From: Siphonodentalium dalli
Taxonomy: Eukaryota > Mollusca > Scaphopoda > Gadilida > Siphonodentaliidae
Reading direction: 5' to 3'
Assembly (NCBI GenBank): GCA_032622095.1
Contig: CP136062.1
Coordinates: forward strand, 152,142,875-152,206,874
Length of the DNA stretch: 64,000 nt
Part shown: one piece after another, positions 1-9,700 of the stretch
How the letters are laid out: every line of letters starts with the position of its first letter
Numbering within the stretch: position 1 is the first letter of the stretch
The notes under the pieces: generated by a model
The model's database searches: none
Seen by the model: only the letters and a program-made list of their open reading frames with translations
Told to the model about the DNA's origin: nothing
Translations under genes and position numbers: made by a program

Positions 1-519
1 ACCAGTGATCAAACTTTCTCTAGAAGTTAATCCAGCATTAGCACCACCTTTGGTGCTCTCTTCAAATTGTTCTGCTGTATCGCCATACCACATTTCTAAA
101 TTTGCTAATTGATTATCTTTATATTCTTGAGAGTATCCCAACAGATTTTCGAAATATGCTCGGTATGGGTAAGTGTCAGAATTCGAAGTTATCAATTTGT
201 TGTTCAAGTAAACATCGATACTGCTGAACATGCTATGAAAGAAATTGTTAACAGGTGCTAATTCCGTAGCAGCTACCAAATTAGTTCCATCTTTTTTTGT
301 AATTTTGAATTTCACATAAAGATAAGATTGATTAATATCTGTCCACTTTTCGGTTTGAGATGGTATGACAAACTCTATCGGAGCAGAATTATTCAGCGGT
401 GCAATAGGATGATTTTCGATCCACTGCGATTCTGACATTGTAGCCACCGTTGGTGGAACATGTGTTATATCAAGTTCCGATTTATTGCATTCGCATGATC
501 CATTTACCATTTGTGCCAT
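1..519 (-). CDS. Capsid protein of Polinton/adintovirus type, N-terminal part (runs off window)
   Basis: The reading frame opens with ATG at 517-519 and runs 173 codons without a stop to the window edge. The N-terminus has a CEC pair (residues 9-11). Around residues 95-115 it reads FFHSMFSSIDVYLNNK, then DTYPYRAYFENLLGYS. This is the signature of the 'F54H12.2-like' proteins common in invertebrate genomes, which belong to Polinton/adintovirus elements and which I take to be the double jelly-roll major capsid (hexon-like) protein. It lies 2 bp downstream of the 124-residue basic gene, as in a compact late operon-like block. The visible part carries no break. Family membership is well supported; the exact capsid role is from memory of the family, and a different virion role cannot be excluded because the C-terminal part is not in the window. 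Confidence 0.75.
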   Translation of the reverse strand, partial: MAQMVNGSCECNKSELDITHVPPTVATMSESQWIENHPIAPLNNSAPIEFVIPSQTEKWTDINQSYLYVKFKITKKDGTNLVAATELAPVNNFFHSMFSSIDVYLNNKLITSNSDTYPYRAYFENLLGYSQEYKDNQLANLEMWYGDTAEQFEESTKGGANAGLTSRESLITG

Positions 520-521
520 GA

Positions 522-896
522 TTAATCAAAAATATCAAGAGCTCGACTGCTAGGATGATTTTTCGACTGACTTTTTCGGCGTTTGACAGCTGAATGATTC
601 ATTTTTGAAGTCGCTACTCTTTTTCTAGGTTTTTTTCTCGAGTTCAAAATTTGATTTTTAGCTTGTGTGCCAAAAGATTTTAAAGCTTTTTTACCTTCAG
701 ACATCAACGCTTCTTTCGGACTTTTACCTTGATTAATAATTTCATCTGCAACACCAAAAGTGTGTTTTTTCGCAAGTTGTAAAGCTGTCCGACCAAGCGG
801 TTTTAGAAATGGTATAGCAGATCTCATAACTGATTTGAAAATTGAACCAATACCATTACCATATTGCCGTGGTACGCCTCTATACACGGGGAACAT
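522..896 (-). CDS. Small basic virion-type protein (adenovirus pX/pVI-like), 124 aa
   Basis: ATG at 894-896, stop just before the capsid gene. Residues 14-36 (GNGIGSIFKSVMRSAIPFLK) form an amphipathic, Gly-rich, membrane-active-looking helix. The C-terminal half is strongly basic, with KKPRKR and KRRK patches that could be nuclear-localisation or DNA-condensing segments. Proteins of this layout sit beside the capsid genes in many Polinton/adintovirus elements and are compared with adenovirus minor core or membrane-lytic proteins. Tight packing between the minor capsid gene (6 bp away) and the capsid gene (2 bp away) supports a structural role. The function is inference from position and composition; no catalytic motif is present. 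Confidence 0.65.
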   Translation of the reverse strand: MFPVYRGVPRQYGNGIGSIFKSVMRSAIPFLKPLGRTALQLAKKHTFGVADEIINQGKSPKEALMSEGKKALKSFGTQAKNQILNSRKKPRKRVATSKMNHSAVKRRKSQSKNHPSSRALDIFD

Positions 897-901
897 TGTT
901 T

Positions 902-1735
902 TTAGAACTCCTCTCGTTTTCTGAAATGTAGCTTCACCAAAGACTTACCACCGATAAACTGAATTGATTTTCCTGTGTCGCCACTTATATTTACACTAAT
1001 TTTGTCAAAGTATGACTTTGAAACTGGAACATAATGTAAATTTAAAAATTCATGTTTTACATGTAATCCGTCGATATCTCTTTTACTTCTGAAAGAAACA
1101 ACTCGTAAAATTTGTACTTCAACATTTCCAACAAATGTGTAATCGGCAATATCAGAATAAACAAACATTAGATTATGACCAACATTCAAATCTACACCAA
1201 ACGGAAATCTATTATTTGAATAAAAATCTTCAGAAGCGTTTTCAGTTTTGTAACCCAACTTGTGCAAAAGACATTGTGGTAATTCAATTCCTAGTTTTGT
1301 GTTACTTAAACTCTTGCGAATAATTTTCACACGTTTTGTACCTTTTGAGTACCCGATGTGAAATCCGTATTCGTTTTGCATTGCTTCTCCAAGTGTTTTA
1401 TCAATTACATCTTGCATTGTATCAACTAAATCTGTCGCAGAGGTATACGAACCATTTTGTATCTGTATTTCAAGTGCATGAACGCCATCAGGTCTCCTAA
1501 ATATCTTTTCTTCAAAAGTAATATTGCATCAGTTGTAATCAAATTGAATTTACACGAATCCCCTGTAACATTGTATGTTTCTGAAGGTGTTATCAGTTCG
1601 GCTAATGCAACTTCCCATTTTTTCTTTATCAATTTGAACTGGTTTTGGTAATTGTACAGTAAAACAACATTGAGTATTGTTTGGATACATTACCATCGAA
1701 CTGTCGCTCGGAATTGTAATGTAGAAAGGATTCAT
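902..1735 (-). pseudogene. Minor capsid/penton-like protein, broken by two frameshifts
   Basis: Three pieces in different frames make up one gene. 1735 down to about 1620 starts MNPFYITIPSDSSMVMYP. About 1625-1430 contains KWEVALAEL. About 1470-902 ends in RVVSFRSKR, LNLHYVPVSKSYFD and VKLHFRKR. This motif order (FYITIPS... WEVALAE... HYVPVS... LHFRR) is that of the single jelly-roll minor capsid protein of Polintons, usually about 270-300 residues. The first shift lies in a run of six A (minus strand, about 1618-1623) and looks like one extra base. The second lies near 1445-1470, where the middle frame reaches TAG while the third frame stays open. The start codon overlaps the upstream 87-aa gene's stop as ATGA. 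Mutation is more likely than programmed shifting because there are two independent breaks. Confidence 0.7.
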
Positions 1736-1995
1736 ACTTTCAAAATTTCTGCCGACTGATTTTTCAAATATTTCAAACGCGGTGTTGGTAAAATGTACCC
1801 CAAAGAACTACTGAGTAAAATTAACCACAGTTCGTTATTTTCACTTTGTAAACTTAAATGAACAATTGCTGTAGCGATTATACCAACAATTATAATAATT
1901 TGTGTAAAATATGTTACTTGATTTTTTGCAATTTTTTCTCCACAGATTTGAAATTGTGATGGAGCATCGAGACCAACTGAACCATTTTGAGACAT
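1732..1995 (-). CDS. Small two-helix membrane protein of the Polinton, 87 aa
   Basis: I chose the ATG at 1993-1995 (MSQNGSVGLDAPSQF) rather than an upstream one inside the integrase. This leaves a 10-bp gap after the integrase stop and gives the product usually seen in these elements. Two hydrophobic stretches are clear: residues 31-48 (TQIIIIVGIIATAIVHL) and 57-70, which ends in the conserved-looking LLSSSLGYILPTPRLK. Similar short proteins ending LLSS-LGYLLP-P are common between integrase and minor capsid genes of metazoan Polintons. The role is unknown; a virion inner-membrane or membrane-remodelling protein is plausible. The stop (TGA, 1732-1734) overlaps the next gene's ATG by 2 bp. The frame is intact. 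Confidence 0.65.
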   Translation of the reverse strand: MSQNGSVGLDAPSQFQICGEKIAKNQVTYFTQIIIIVGIIATAIVHLSLQSENNELWLILLSSSLGYILPTPRLKYLKNQSAEILKV

Positions 1996-2005
1996 GTTAA
2001 AAGTT

Positions 2006-3100
2006 TTATACCAAATTTGTGGCAGGTATCCAACTGTCAAATTTTTTAGGATAACCAGCCCAATGAACTTTAATTTCTCTAACTGATTTACCAGCAACTT
2101 TTCTTGAACGTTTACCAACAACTGATTCAATTTCGTAAACTTTATTATCTTTTATATGTTGAATTTCTTTACCATAAAATGATCCTGCGATGTTTTCACC
2201 ATCTAAATCTACTAATTTGTAAGTTAATGGTGTACTTTTACAAACTCTACTAATTTTGAAAATTTCTTTTGTCCAATTTGGAAGATATCCTTTATCAAAA
2301 GTTCTTTTTGTTTTATTTATTCTAACAAAATCTCCAACTTTCAACATCTTATCTTTTTTCGTTTTTAACTTTCCATAAAGATTTCTGGAAACTTCAATTT
2401 CATTTTCTCGAGTTACTAAAACTGGTGCCATCTTAATACTTCTATGAAAACTTTTGTTGTAAGAATTCACAAAATCGTGCAAAACATCAACGTATTTCAA
2501 AGTTTGATTATGTGTAAAATATTTCCACATCTTTGTTTTCAATGTCCGTTGTAAACGTTCAACTATACTTGCTTTTGTCTCTGGATTCTCTGTTGTGAAA
2601 AAATGAATTTTCTTAGATTTCAAAAATTGTAAAAATAATTTATTTTAGAATTCTGAACCTTTGTCAGATTGAAATGAAGCTGGTTTTCGTTTTGATGATT
2701 TTAGAATTTTCTGAAATGTTTTAACTAAAGTTTTACCAGTTTTATCTTTAATTTTTTCAACCCATGCAAATTTTGAGAACACATCAATAACACAAAGTAA
2801 ATATCTGTAATTGTCATTGTGCTTTTGCAAAGTTTGCAAATCTGCCAGATCAGCTTGCCACTGAATATCAATTCCTGCAACAATAGTTTTACGTCTGCGA
2901 AATTTCCGAACAATTGGTTTGTGCAAAGTATATGTTTTTTGCCATTGTAACCATTTTTTAACATCTGAAAGTTTAATTTTGTTATTTGTTTCTTTTGCAT
3001 TTTTAAAAAGTTGATTTGCTCCACTGAAACCACCAACTTCTTTTGGATTGTAGTAAATTTCAGTTAGAAGTTTGTCAAATTTTATGTAAGTGAGGACCAT
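2006..3100 (-). pseudogene. Retroviral-type (Polinton) integrase with chromodomain, one in-frame stop
   Basis: DDE integrase that would join the element to host DNA. From the ATG at 3098-3100, the catalytic core shows WQADLADLQ (Asp84), FQSDKGSEF (Asp146) and KASIVER (Glu181). The last two are separated by 34 residues, typical of Polinton c-integrases. The C-terminus (about residues 318-364) ends in a chromodomain-like block with YEIESVV, IKVHWAGYP and FDSWIPA. A single TAA at codon 152 (2645-2647) falls between the second Asp and the Glu. The frame is otherwise open on both sides, so this one change separates the catalytic residues. The 5' end overlaps the preceding 235-aa gene by 19 bp. It is probably inactive unless the stop is read through or is a sequencing error. 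Confidence 0.9.
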
Positions 3101-3789
3101 CCTTTCAAAATAGTTTTTCTGGTTTCTGGTGTTAAAATATCAACTGAACGTTTTCTTGACTTGCCACTGATAGGAGTTGCATGAGGTGTATGAAACTCAT
3201 CACCAGTGTGACCTTTTAAATGTCTTTGCATCCACAGCCATCGATCCCTGTTACCTACATAATCTTGTGGTATATTAAGTTCCCCCAATCCACGTAGGAA
3301 TGTTTCATAACCAACTGGGTTAAAACCTTTTCGGTGACGAACAACATCGTTTATCAAATCAATTATATTTGATCCAGTAACTGTTTCTGTTCCATAAATT
3401 AATTGTCCACGATCATCCCATCTAAGTTTAGGATTAGTTGACAACAATGATAAAATTTGTTGTGCTTTACCACGAAATTTAGATGGCACACTTTCCAATA
3501 TATGGTCACTCATTTTCCCAAAGTTTTCAGATAACTTTTGTTCAGGTAATCTGAATTTTGAATTTAAAGATTTTTGTGAAGTTTTCAATTTGTACAAATT
3601 TTCTCCAAATAACTGTGACTTTTCTGATTCAGAAATATTTTTATCATAAACTGATTTCAATTCTTTGTAAGAATCTGAAACATTTGAAATTGCAGGATCA
3701 GGAGGTAATTGAGGTTTATTCATTTCTGACATTTCCCATTGTTTGAAATCTTCCAACATTCTGAATGGTACAATAACCATTTTCTTCAT
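3082..3789 (-). CDS. Conserved Polinton protein of unknown function, 235 aa
   Basis: An intact frame from ATG 3787-3789. After an N-terminal VPFRMLEDFK and a charged middle, residues 118-170 read PSKFRGKAQQILSLL, then NPKLRWDDRGQLIYG, then a DLINDVVRHRKGFNP-type segment. This block, with WDDRG and RRKGFNP-like motifs, recurs in invertebrate Polinton elements next to the integrase, but I know no assigned activity. There is no transmembrane segment, signal peptide or nucleotide-binding motif. The C-terminus is basic (SGKSRKRS). It overlaps the integrase start by 19 bp, which suggests co-expression. A virion-assembly role is only a guess from position. Confidence 0.6.
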   Translation of the reverse strand: MKKMVIVPFRMLEDFKQWEMSEMNKPQLPPDPAISNVSDSYKELKSVYDKNISESEKSQLFGENLYKLKTSQKSLNSKFRLPEQKLSENFGKMSDHILESVPSKFRGKAQQILSLLSTNPKLRWDDRGQLIYGTETVTGSNIIDLINDVVRHRKGFNPVGYETFLRGLGELNIPQDYVGNRDRWLWMQRHLKGHTGDEFHTPHATPISGKSRKRSVDILTPETRKTILKGWSSLT

Positions 3790-3809
3790 ATTTATTTGAG
3801 ATTTAGTTT

Positions 3810-4178
3810 TTACAAAATATTTTTAACAACTGCACCTAATGTTTTGCTAATCAATGGAGCAAGAAATAATAATGGTAAAAAGCCACCTTTTTGATTCAAA
3901 ATTTTCTTCTTTTGTTGCAAAGGTTTGTTCTTGTCTGCAAGATATCTGATATGTTTACGCTTCGAATGTAACTTGCGGTTCTGAGCTTCATTCAGTTTTA
4001 CATTACCTTTTAAAAGATTTTGACAACATTCTGAAATGCAATCCATCACTTGTTTCGGAGCATCGTTGATCATTTTCTTTTTATATGCAGATGGAACTTT
4101 ACTCATTGCAACAATCAACTCACCATATTTTTTTATCAGCGGTGCTTTCCGGCTCTTAGTTTTTGAAGGCATCTTCAC
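3810..4178 (-). CDS. Basic protein with Gly-Gly hydrophobic tail, 122 aa
   Basis: Lys/Arg-rich throughout, with MPSKTKSRK at the N-terminus, KRKHIRY and QKKKILN. At residues 98-122 it switches to a hydrophobic tail that begins with a Gly-Gly pair (NQKGGFLPLLFLAPLIS). This architecture (basic body, then GG and a membrane-active segment) resembles pVI-like minor virion proteins of adenovirus-related viruses, where a viral protease cuts at a Gly-Gly site. The P4 residue expected by the adenoviral site (Met, Ile or Leu) is not present, so cleavage is uncertain. The neighbouring 195-aa protein has the same arrangement (QRGGSGFLGG), suggesting related roles. No database family is claimed. Confidence 0.5.
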   Translation of the reverse strand: MKMPSKTKSRKAPLIKKYGELIVAMSKVPSAYKKKMINDAPKQVMDCISECCQNLLKGNVKLNEAQNRKLHSKRKHIRYLADKNKPLQQKKKILNQKGGFLPLLFLAPLISKTLGAVVKNIL

Positions 4179-4228
4179 AGTCTAAGTAGTTGTCTCAAAA
4201 TGAGCAGAAAAATTATATGTTTCATCTT

Positions 4229-4816
4229 TTATCTTTTCGGATTGAACCATTCTAAAGCTTCGAATGCAGATTTCGATGCATCAGACAACGGCATAAATTT
4301 TGAAAATTCAAGATCAATAACTGGTTTTTTTTGTAACGGTTGATGTTGAGGGTTCTGCTGAGAAGGTATAGGTGTAAATTTAGAATGTTGATTTTGTTGA
4401 GTTTGCATCGGTGTAAACTTTGAATGATTTAGAGAAAGCTTTGTTTTACGTTTAGATTCTTTTTGATTACCTCTTTGTTGTGTTTGCTTCCGAGTAATCT
4501 TTGAACGTTTTGGAGAAACCTTTGATTTACTTTTAGATTGTCTACCAGTTTGTTCAAATGAATTTTTCAAAAGACTTCTAATTAAAACTCCTCCAAGAAA
4601 CCCACTACCACCTCGTTGTAAAATTAATTTGCGTTTTGTTTCCATATCAGTTGATCGATCAGAGATTTTTTTAAGAACATTTTTATTTCTCTGAAAAAAC
4701 TTTTTTGTCTGTGATGGTAATTTCCAATCATTTTCAAGAAATAATTCAGCTGCAAAAGTGAAGAAATTTATAATTTGTGACAGTTCATCACGACTAAACA
4801 TCTCGGTGGACGACAT
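4229..4816 (-). CDS. Basic, Gln-rich protein with internal Gly-Gly patch, 195 aa
   Basis: I used ATG 4814-4816 (MSSTEMFSRDELSQ). An upstream in-frame ATG exists but overlaps the ATPase gene and adds an unlikely leader. Residues 1-60 look helical. Around residue 68-85 comes LILQRGGSGFLGGVLIRS, a Gly-Gly hydrophobic patch like that of the next gene. The rest is a low-complexity basic/Gln-rich tail in which SKFTPMQTQQ-like phrases repeat twice. It sits 34 bp after the ATPase and 50 bp before the 122-aa protein. A role as minor virion or DNA-associated protein is inferred from composition only. Confidence 0.5.
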   Translation of the reverse strand: MSSTEMFSRDELSQIINFFTFAAELFLENDWKLPSQTKKFFQRNKNVLKKISDRSTDMETKRKLILQRGGSGFLGGVLIRSLLKNSFEQTGRQSKSKSKVSPKRSKITRKQTQQRGNQKESKRKTKLSLNHSKFTPMQTQQNQHSKFTPIPSQQNPQHQPLQKKPVIDLEFSKFMPLSDASKSAFEALEWFNPKR

Positions 4817-4850
4817 GGTTCTAAAATGAAAAAAATAACAACAACTGAAT

Positions 4851-5501
4851 TTATACTTTTGAATATATGACAGGACCTCGGTCATTAGCTGTCAACCATT
4901 TATGGAAAATATCAGTTCTAATTCGCAAATAATTTTCTGTTCTAGGATGAAAATCTACTAAAATATATCCATGATTTATTGAAGTTGCATCTTCGTATGC
5001 TTGTTTCAAATGATTGGTTTGCATTTGATGAGCCAAAACTTTTATTTGATTTTTATCTCGAACGCTTTGAAATAAAACCATGTAGTGTGCATTCAAACTT
5101 ATAGTTCTGCTACTTTTTGATTTTTGGAACATGTTTTGAGTAATGTAAATTATTGAAGCATTTCGATGGTGTCCTTTTCTAGTAAACCAAAGCATTATTT
5201 TGTCTTCATCTTGTTCCCCCATCATGTCATCGAAAACAACAAGATGAGGAAATGATTTATCTGATACAATTTCCTCATCATCGTCTGGAATACCATCGAT
5301 AAACTCAACGTTATCAATTTCTTTTATACGATTGTATGTGTCTTGCCATTCTTTGTAACACCAAACTATTTTCTTTGGTGGTGTTTGGAATAAATCGTGT
5401 TTAAATTCAATAACTTTTTTAACAAATTCTGTTTTACCTGATCCACTAGGTCCGCTGATAAAGAAATTACACGGATGTTGGAAAAGTAAAGATTCTTCCA
5501 T
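4851..5501 (-). CDS. Genome-packaging ATPase (A32/FtsK-HerA type), 216 aa
   Basis: P-loop ATPase that would pump viral DNA into capsids. Walker A is GPSGSGKT at residues 17-24; Walker B is HLVVFDD with Asp91 and Asp92; a sensor-like IIYITQN follows at 117-123. Length and motif spacing fit the small A32-type packaging ATPases of Polintons and large DNA viruses. The start is the ATG at 5499-5501, and the open frame is undamaged. Upstream, only 34 bp separate the start codon from a MITE, so its original promoter region may have been displaced. Together with the capsid genes it shows that this is a virus-like element and not a simple transposon. Confidence 0.88.
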   Translation of the reverse strand: MEESLLFQHPCNFFISGPSGSGKTEFVKKVIEFKHDLFQTPPKKIVWCYKEWQDTYNRIKEIDNVEFIDGIPDDDEEIVSDKSFPHLVVFDDMMGEQDEDKIMLWFTRKGHHRNASIIYITQNMFQKSKSSRTISLNAHYMVLFQSVRDKNQIKVLAHQMQTNHLKQAYEDATSINHGYILVDFHPRTENYLRIRTDIFHKWLTANDRGPVIYSKV

Positions 5502-5534
5502 GTTGTCACTTTGATGTCTAATCAGAGAGTGAAC

Positions 5535-6036
5535 TTAAAGGCACGTGAGGCCTTAGTTGTCGAAAATATTCATATTTGTTCCAATCACCGTAAACAGAAA
5601 AACATTAAAACGCATACAGTTTCGTTCATATATACCATGACCATCGCGTAAACAGCATGTTATCATAAAGATTTACTATATTTTACCTAAGCAAGAGCAA
5701 GATTGTGTTACAGAAGACAGCACAGTGCTGCTGGCTAATCACACACAAATGGCATAAACGCTCCTTATTCGTTCCATATCAGGAATTCACCAACAAAGAA
5801 CGCTCTTTATTTTTAACATCATAATATAAACAAACACCAGAAAAGTAACTTTTTATGCCTTTGTTTACATAACAATGGTCAAAGATATGACAATAACATA
5901 CTGTTTATGCGATATTTCTTATTTGTATACGGACAAAGTCTGTCTACAGTTTGTTGTTCTTTCTGTTTGTGGCGTTATTTGACCGGTGGAAATATTTTCA
6001 CAGGATACCCACCGCCAAGGCCAACCGTGTCTTTAA
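5535..6036. mobile_element. TTAA-flanked MITE inserted in the viral element
   Basis: The segment starts TTAAAGGCACG and its other end, read inward, starts TTAAAGACACGG. This gives imperfect terminal inverted repeats and a TTAA at each edge, as expected for piggyBac-type target duplication. A diverged copy of the same sequence lies at about 14850-15291 in the same orientation (shared TTTGTTTACATAACA and TGACAATAACATACTG phrases). No coding capacity is seen. The right edge coincides with the stop codon of the 234-codon ORF. Family assignment to piggyBac is inference from the TTAA alone. Confidence 0.65.
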
Positions 6037-6737
6037 CGACGTGTGAATTTAGTTCTTAAAGAGAAATCTCCAAAGCTGTAAACATTTCCATACATTTCAA
6101 TAATCCAATTATCATAGTCTTCTATTCTTCTGTACTTTGTTCTGTAAATAAAAAAATCATCCCCCAAAATGTTTTGAATTTTTGCATATGTTGACATTGT
6201 TTTTGTTAACAAATACCCATAGATCTTAGGATCTGATTCAAAAGTTCCCCCAGCAAGAGGAAAATGATCTTCATACTTTGTATAATGAATATAGTCATGT
6301 TCATCAAAAGTTCCTAAATCTATATCTAAATGGTGTTGATCACCACCAAATGTCCAAAAATCAGATATTTTTTCAATGAGAAAAAATGTTTTGAATTTAA
6401 TAAATGATTCAATATATTTTTGAGAGAAATGAGAAGATATACTTGACTCAAGATAGGCCAATCTCTGTAAACATTCGCCGACATCACAGCATCGTAGTAT
6501 TGCTTTCTTTTCTCTTTCAAACCAGACTTCTTGTAATTCCTTCTTTATCTCTGGAATAAGCGTTGACTGTGCCACCAAATATCCATAAATCTTCTCAGCA
6601 ATTTCTGGAGGTACTACTCCTGCCAACATCTTGACATGAAATGACTCAACATCTCCATCCGTATGGGTATGTATGAATACCATTGACGAGTTTTCGTTTT
6701 GTGTACACCGATCTGAAAGTTTTGGTTTGACACTCAC
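6033..6737 (-). CDS. Polinton ORF of unknown function, possibly truncated by the MITE
   Basis: An open frame downstream of the polymerase. The longest version starts at 6737 inside the polymerase 3' end (out of frame). A better start is ATG 6681-6683 (MVFIHTHTDGD), leaving a 38-bp overlap. It encodes charged and aromatic-rich segments such as VPPEIAEKIYGYLVAQ and FFIYRTKYRRIEDYDNW, with no recognised motif. The TAA stop (6033-6035) is made of the terminal TTAA of the adjacent MITE, so the natural C-terminus is probably missing. Alternatively the MITE landed just at the end. I do not recognise the family. Confidence 0.5.
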   Translation of the reverse strand: MSVKPKLSDRCTQNENSSMVFIHTHTDGDVESFHVKMLAGVVPPEIAEKIYGYLVAQSTLIPEIKKELQEVWFEREKKAILRCCDVGECLQRLAYLESSISSHFSQKYIESFIKFKTFFLIEKISDFWTFGGDQHHLDIDLGTFDEHDYIHYTKYEDHFPLAGGTFESDPKIYGYLLTKTMSTYAKIQNILGDDFFIYRTKYRRIEDYDNWIIEMYGNVYSFGDFSLRTKFTRR

Positions 6738-9700
6738 TAATCAATTGATGGTTCTTTTGTCTTTTAATTCTGGAAGGATACTCAACAACAGTTTTGAAAT
6801 TTTCACGATCATTAACACATTGTACCATTGTTTCAAAATTAACTTTTTGACTTGTGCTGTAATCAAGAGTGATACCTTTTACCTTACATTTGGTGTATCT
6901 TCTCCCATCTTTGATGTATTCATATCCGTAGTTCTTTGGCCCAAGTCCAACAAATTTGACAATCTTTGCATCTGGATGTTCGTCGCTCCATTTCCCCAAT
7001 CTTCCTTCGATAGTTTTGATGTTCTTCTTTGATGGATCACTGACATACATACAGCTGTCTGTATCAAAATACAGCACTCTATCTCCAAGTTTTTCTAAAA
7101 CTTTATACAATTGTAATCTTGCATACGCTGTAACAAAAGAAGCAACAACAACATTTGCTGAATGATGAGGTTCAATATTATCTAAGATGTCAACATAATT
7201 TACCAGAATGAATTTGTCACCATCAAGAAGTGTAACATTTTGAACAATTATATTGTTACTAGTAAGCAATTCAAAATAACGTGATGGTTTATCCACATAC
7301 TCTGTTTTTGACATAAGATTTCTTTGTGCATTCTTACCCCATATACAATTAATCATAATTTTAGATATTTGACGTTTTCCTGGATTCTTCTCGATGTTCT
7401 CCAAATTTATACCCTCAGCTGCATAATAATCCTGTACAAACTTTTGTTTCTGTTCTTCTGTCTCAACACCAAATGGATAACCACTACATTCCTGTTTGAT
7501 CTTTAGATGTTTATCGATATAGGATTTGTATATTTCATCTGTCCAATCTGTCCAATGCCAAATTTGGTACACATCAAGTATTTTGTAGCCAACATCCATT
7601 GCTTTGAATAATTCTGGCGTGGTCCACACTCCGGTTATAGCTCGATCTTCTTCTGAATGGTTACATGTCTCGTCCTCATTGATGGCACAAGTGTTACACA
7701 AAGTAAAAACCATTTTCTTGTTACAATGAATCGGTAGAACTGGAATATACAATTTCGATGGTGGTAAAATTGTACATTTAATAAGTCCCGCATAGTCTCT
7801 AATGTGTTCTTGATCGATCTGCTCTTGGCTCAAAATTTCTGGATGTCCAACAGGGTAGAATTTATATTTGTTGCAATATGGATACAACGAACACACATCG
7901 ATAAACTTGATTTCTTTTGTGGAATCTTGATCAATTTCCTCGTACAATTTGATGGCATTTGTACGTCCACCAAACAACGCTTCTCTTGGCAAAATAGGGT
8001 CTCGATGTTTGTAGAAAGATTCCATTTGTTGTTTGAATTTCACATCCGATTTCATTCTTTCGTCGATCTGATGCTCCCAAATTGATTCAACTCTGTAACC
8101 AAGACTTTCCAGTTCATCTTTCTTCTGTTGAGTTCTTGTATATAATTCTTCCATGGTGAGCATCGTATAAGGATTCTTGTAATGTCTGGTGTTGTAACAT
8201 TTTGGACATCCATGAAACAGACATCCATTCATCTCAAAAACTGTTCTTGTGGCTTCCTCATATCCATCGACGTAGTGTCCACCAATCTTGATTTCTCCTC
8301 CATTCAAAGCATGTTTGATTGTTATCAAACGTGACAATGATAGGTGTTGAAGCCAACGTATCGCTTTCATGGAATAGTTTTTAGCACATGGATATCCACC
8401 ATCTGGAATGATTCCAATTATTTTTTCTGGCATTGAATTCTTCCTCCATGCCAAATTGCAAACTTGTGCCAATGTTATTGACTCAATGAACGGGTCAATC
8501 TGTTCTGTTTCCAATATGTATTTCCTGAATTTTCCACATCCACGGCGAAGAATATCCACGTCTGATTTGCAGTACTTCTCTATCTCTTCTTGGAAGTTGA
8601 ATATCGCATAATTTTCTATTTTCTCATTGTACCATTCAAAGAATTTCTCTCGATTTTCCACGCTCATCATATCTGGTTTGTAGTAATCACAAGCCAAGTA
8701 AGGTCCAATGTAATTTTGAAACTTTGGTGAATTCGCCCAATGTGGAAAGTGTCCTTTTGCCATCTCATTCAGCTGAAAAGTTTGTGGAAATTTTGAAAGC
8801 GGCATCATCAGAAAACTCAGAGAATCAATAACTTTCACGCTGTTGCATTTTAAACTGAGAATTTTGTTTCCATTCATGATCAGTTCTGGTTTATGAATTC
8901 CACTTTGTATGAGTGCTTGAAGTAGAAACTGTGCATCGTATCCCTGAGCATTATGTGCTATTGCAACACATCCTTTGTGATCTTGATGGAATAACCAGTT
9001 TGTGAAGTCTGTTAAAACGTTGTCACCCTTGAATACAAATTCTCTGGAATCCGGTCCGCATGTTTCACATTTTTCTTCGATTGGTTTGCACATGCAATCT
9101 CCACAAGCGGTATGTGCAACACAGAAGTTTGGAATATGAACACCTGTGTCTTGTCTGCATTCAAAGTCAAAGAATACATATGGAATCTTTGCAGGTTTCT
9201 TTTCCGGTGATTCATATTTTGGAATGTAGCACCTGTGATCTGCTTCAACGATTTCTTTGCAATGTTTTCATTTCTTCAACCCCGCACATATATGTCTGTT
9301 TGATTTATTGATGAGAAATTCTTCATCACAAATGTTGCATAGTTGAACCAAATCACATATTTTTCTTTTCTGTTTTCCTTCCGTCTTCAAATGGTTGTCG
9401 AAACAAGATTTACTTCTGAATGATCGTCGACACGTTCTACACTTCACCAAATTTGTGAAATTACACTGTGTCAATGACCAGCATGCACAAACAAATCTGC
9501 ATCGATGATCGCCACGACTTTTGAATCCAATGTCACAGAATTCGCAGTAGTAGCTGGTGCCTAGAAATCCTTTGATTGATGTTATGGTGTCGAAGTGATT
9601 GTTGTTGTAGTAGATGTGTACACATTTGCTCTCCGAACACATTTCTGCAGGTTCAAATAGAAATCCAGCGCCAGCAAATTCATTGTGAATTTTCACAACA

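Noticed and set aside
1550..1632. Programmed frameshift in the minor capsid gene
   Set aside because: A second shift follows about 150 bp later and no stimulatory structure or pause signal is apparent.
9268..9270. TGA in PolB as a selenocysteine codon
   Set aside because: It lies in a Lys-rich linker, not at a redox or catalytic site, and no SECIS-like structure was seen; mutation is simpler.
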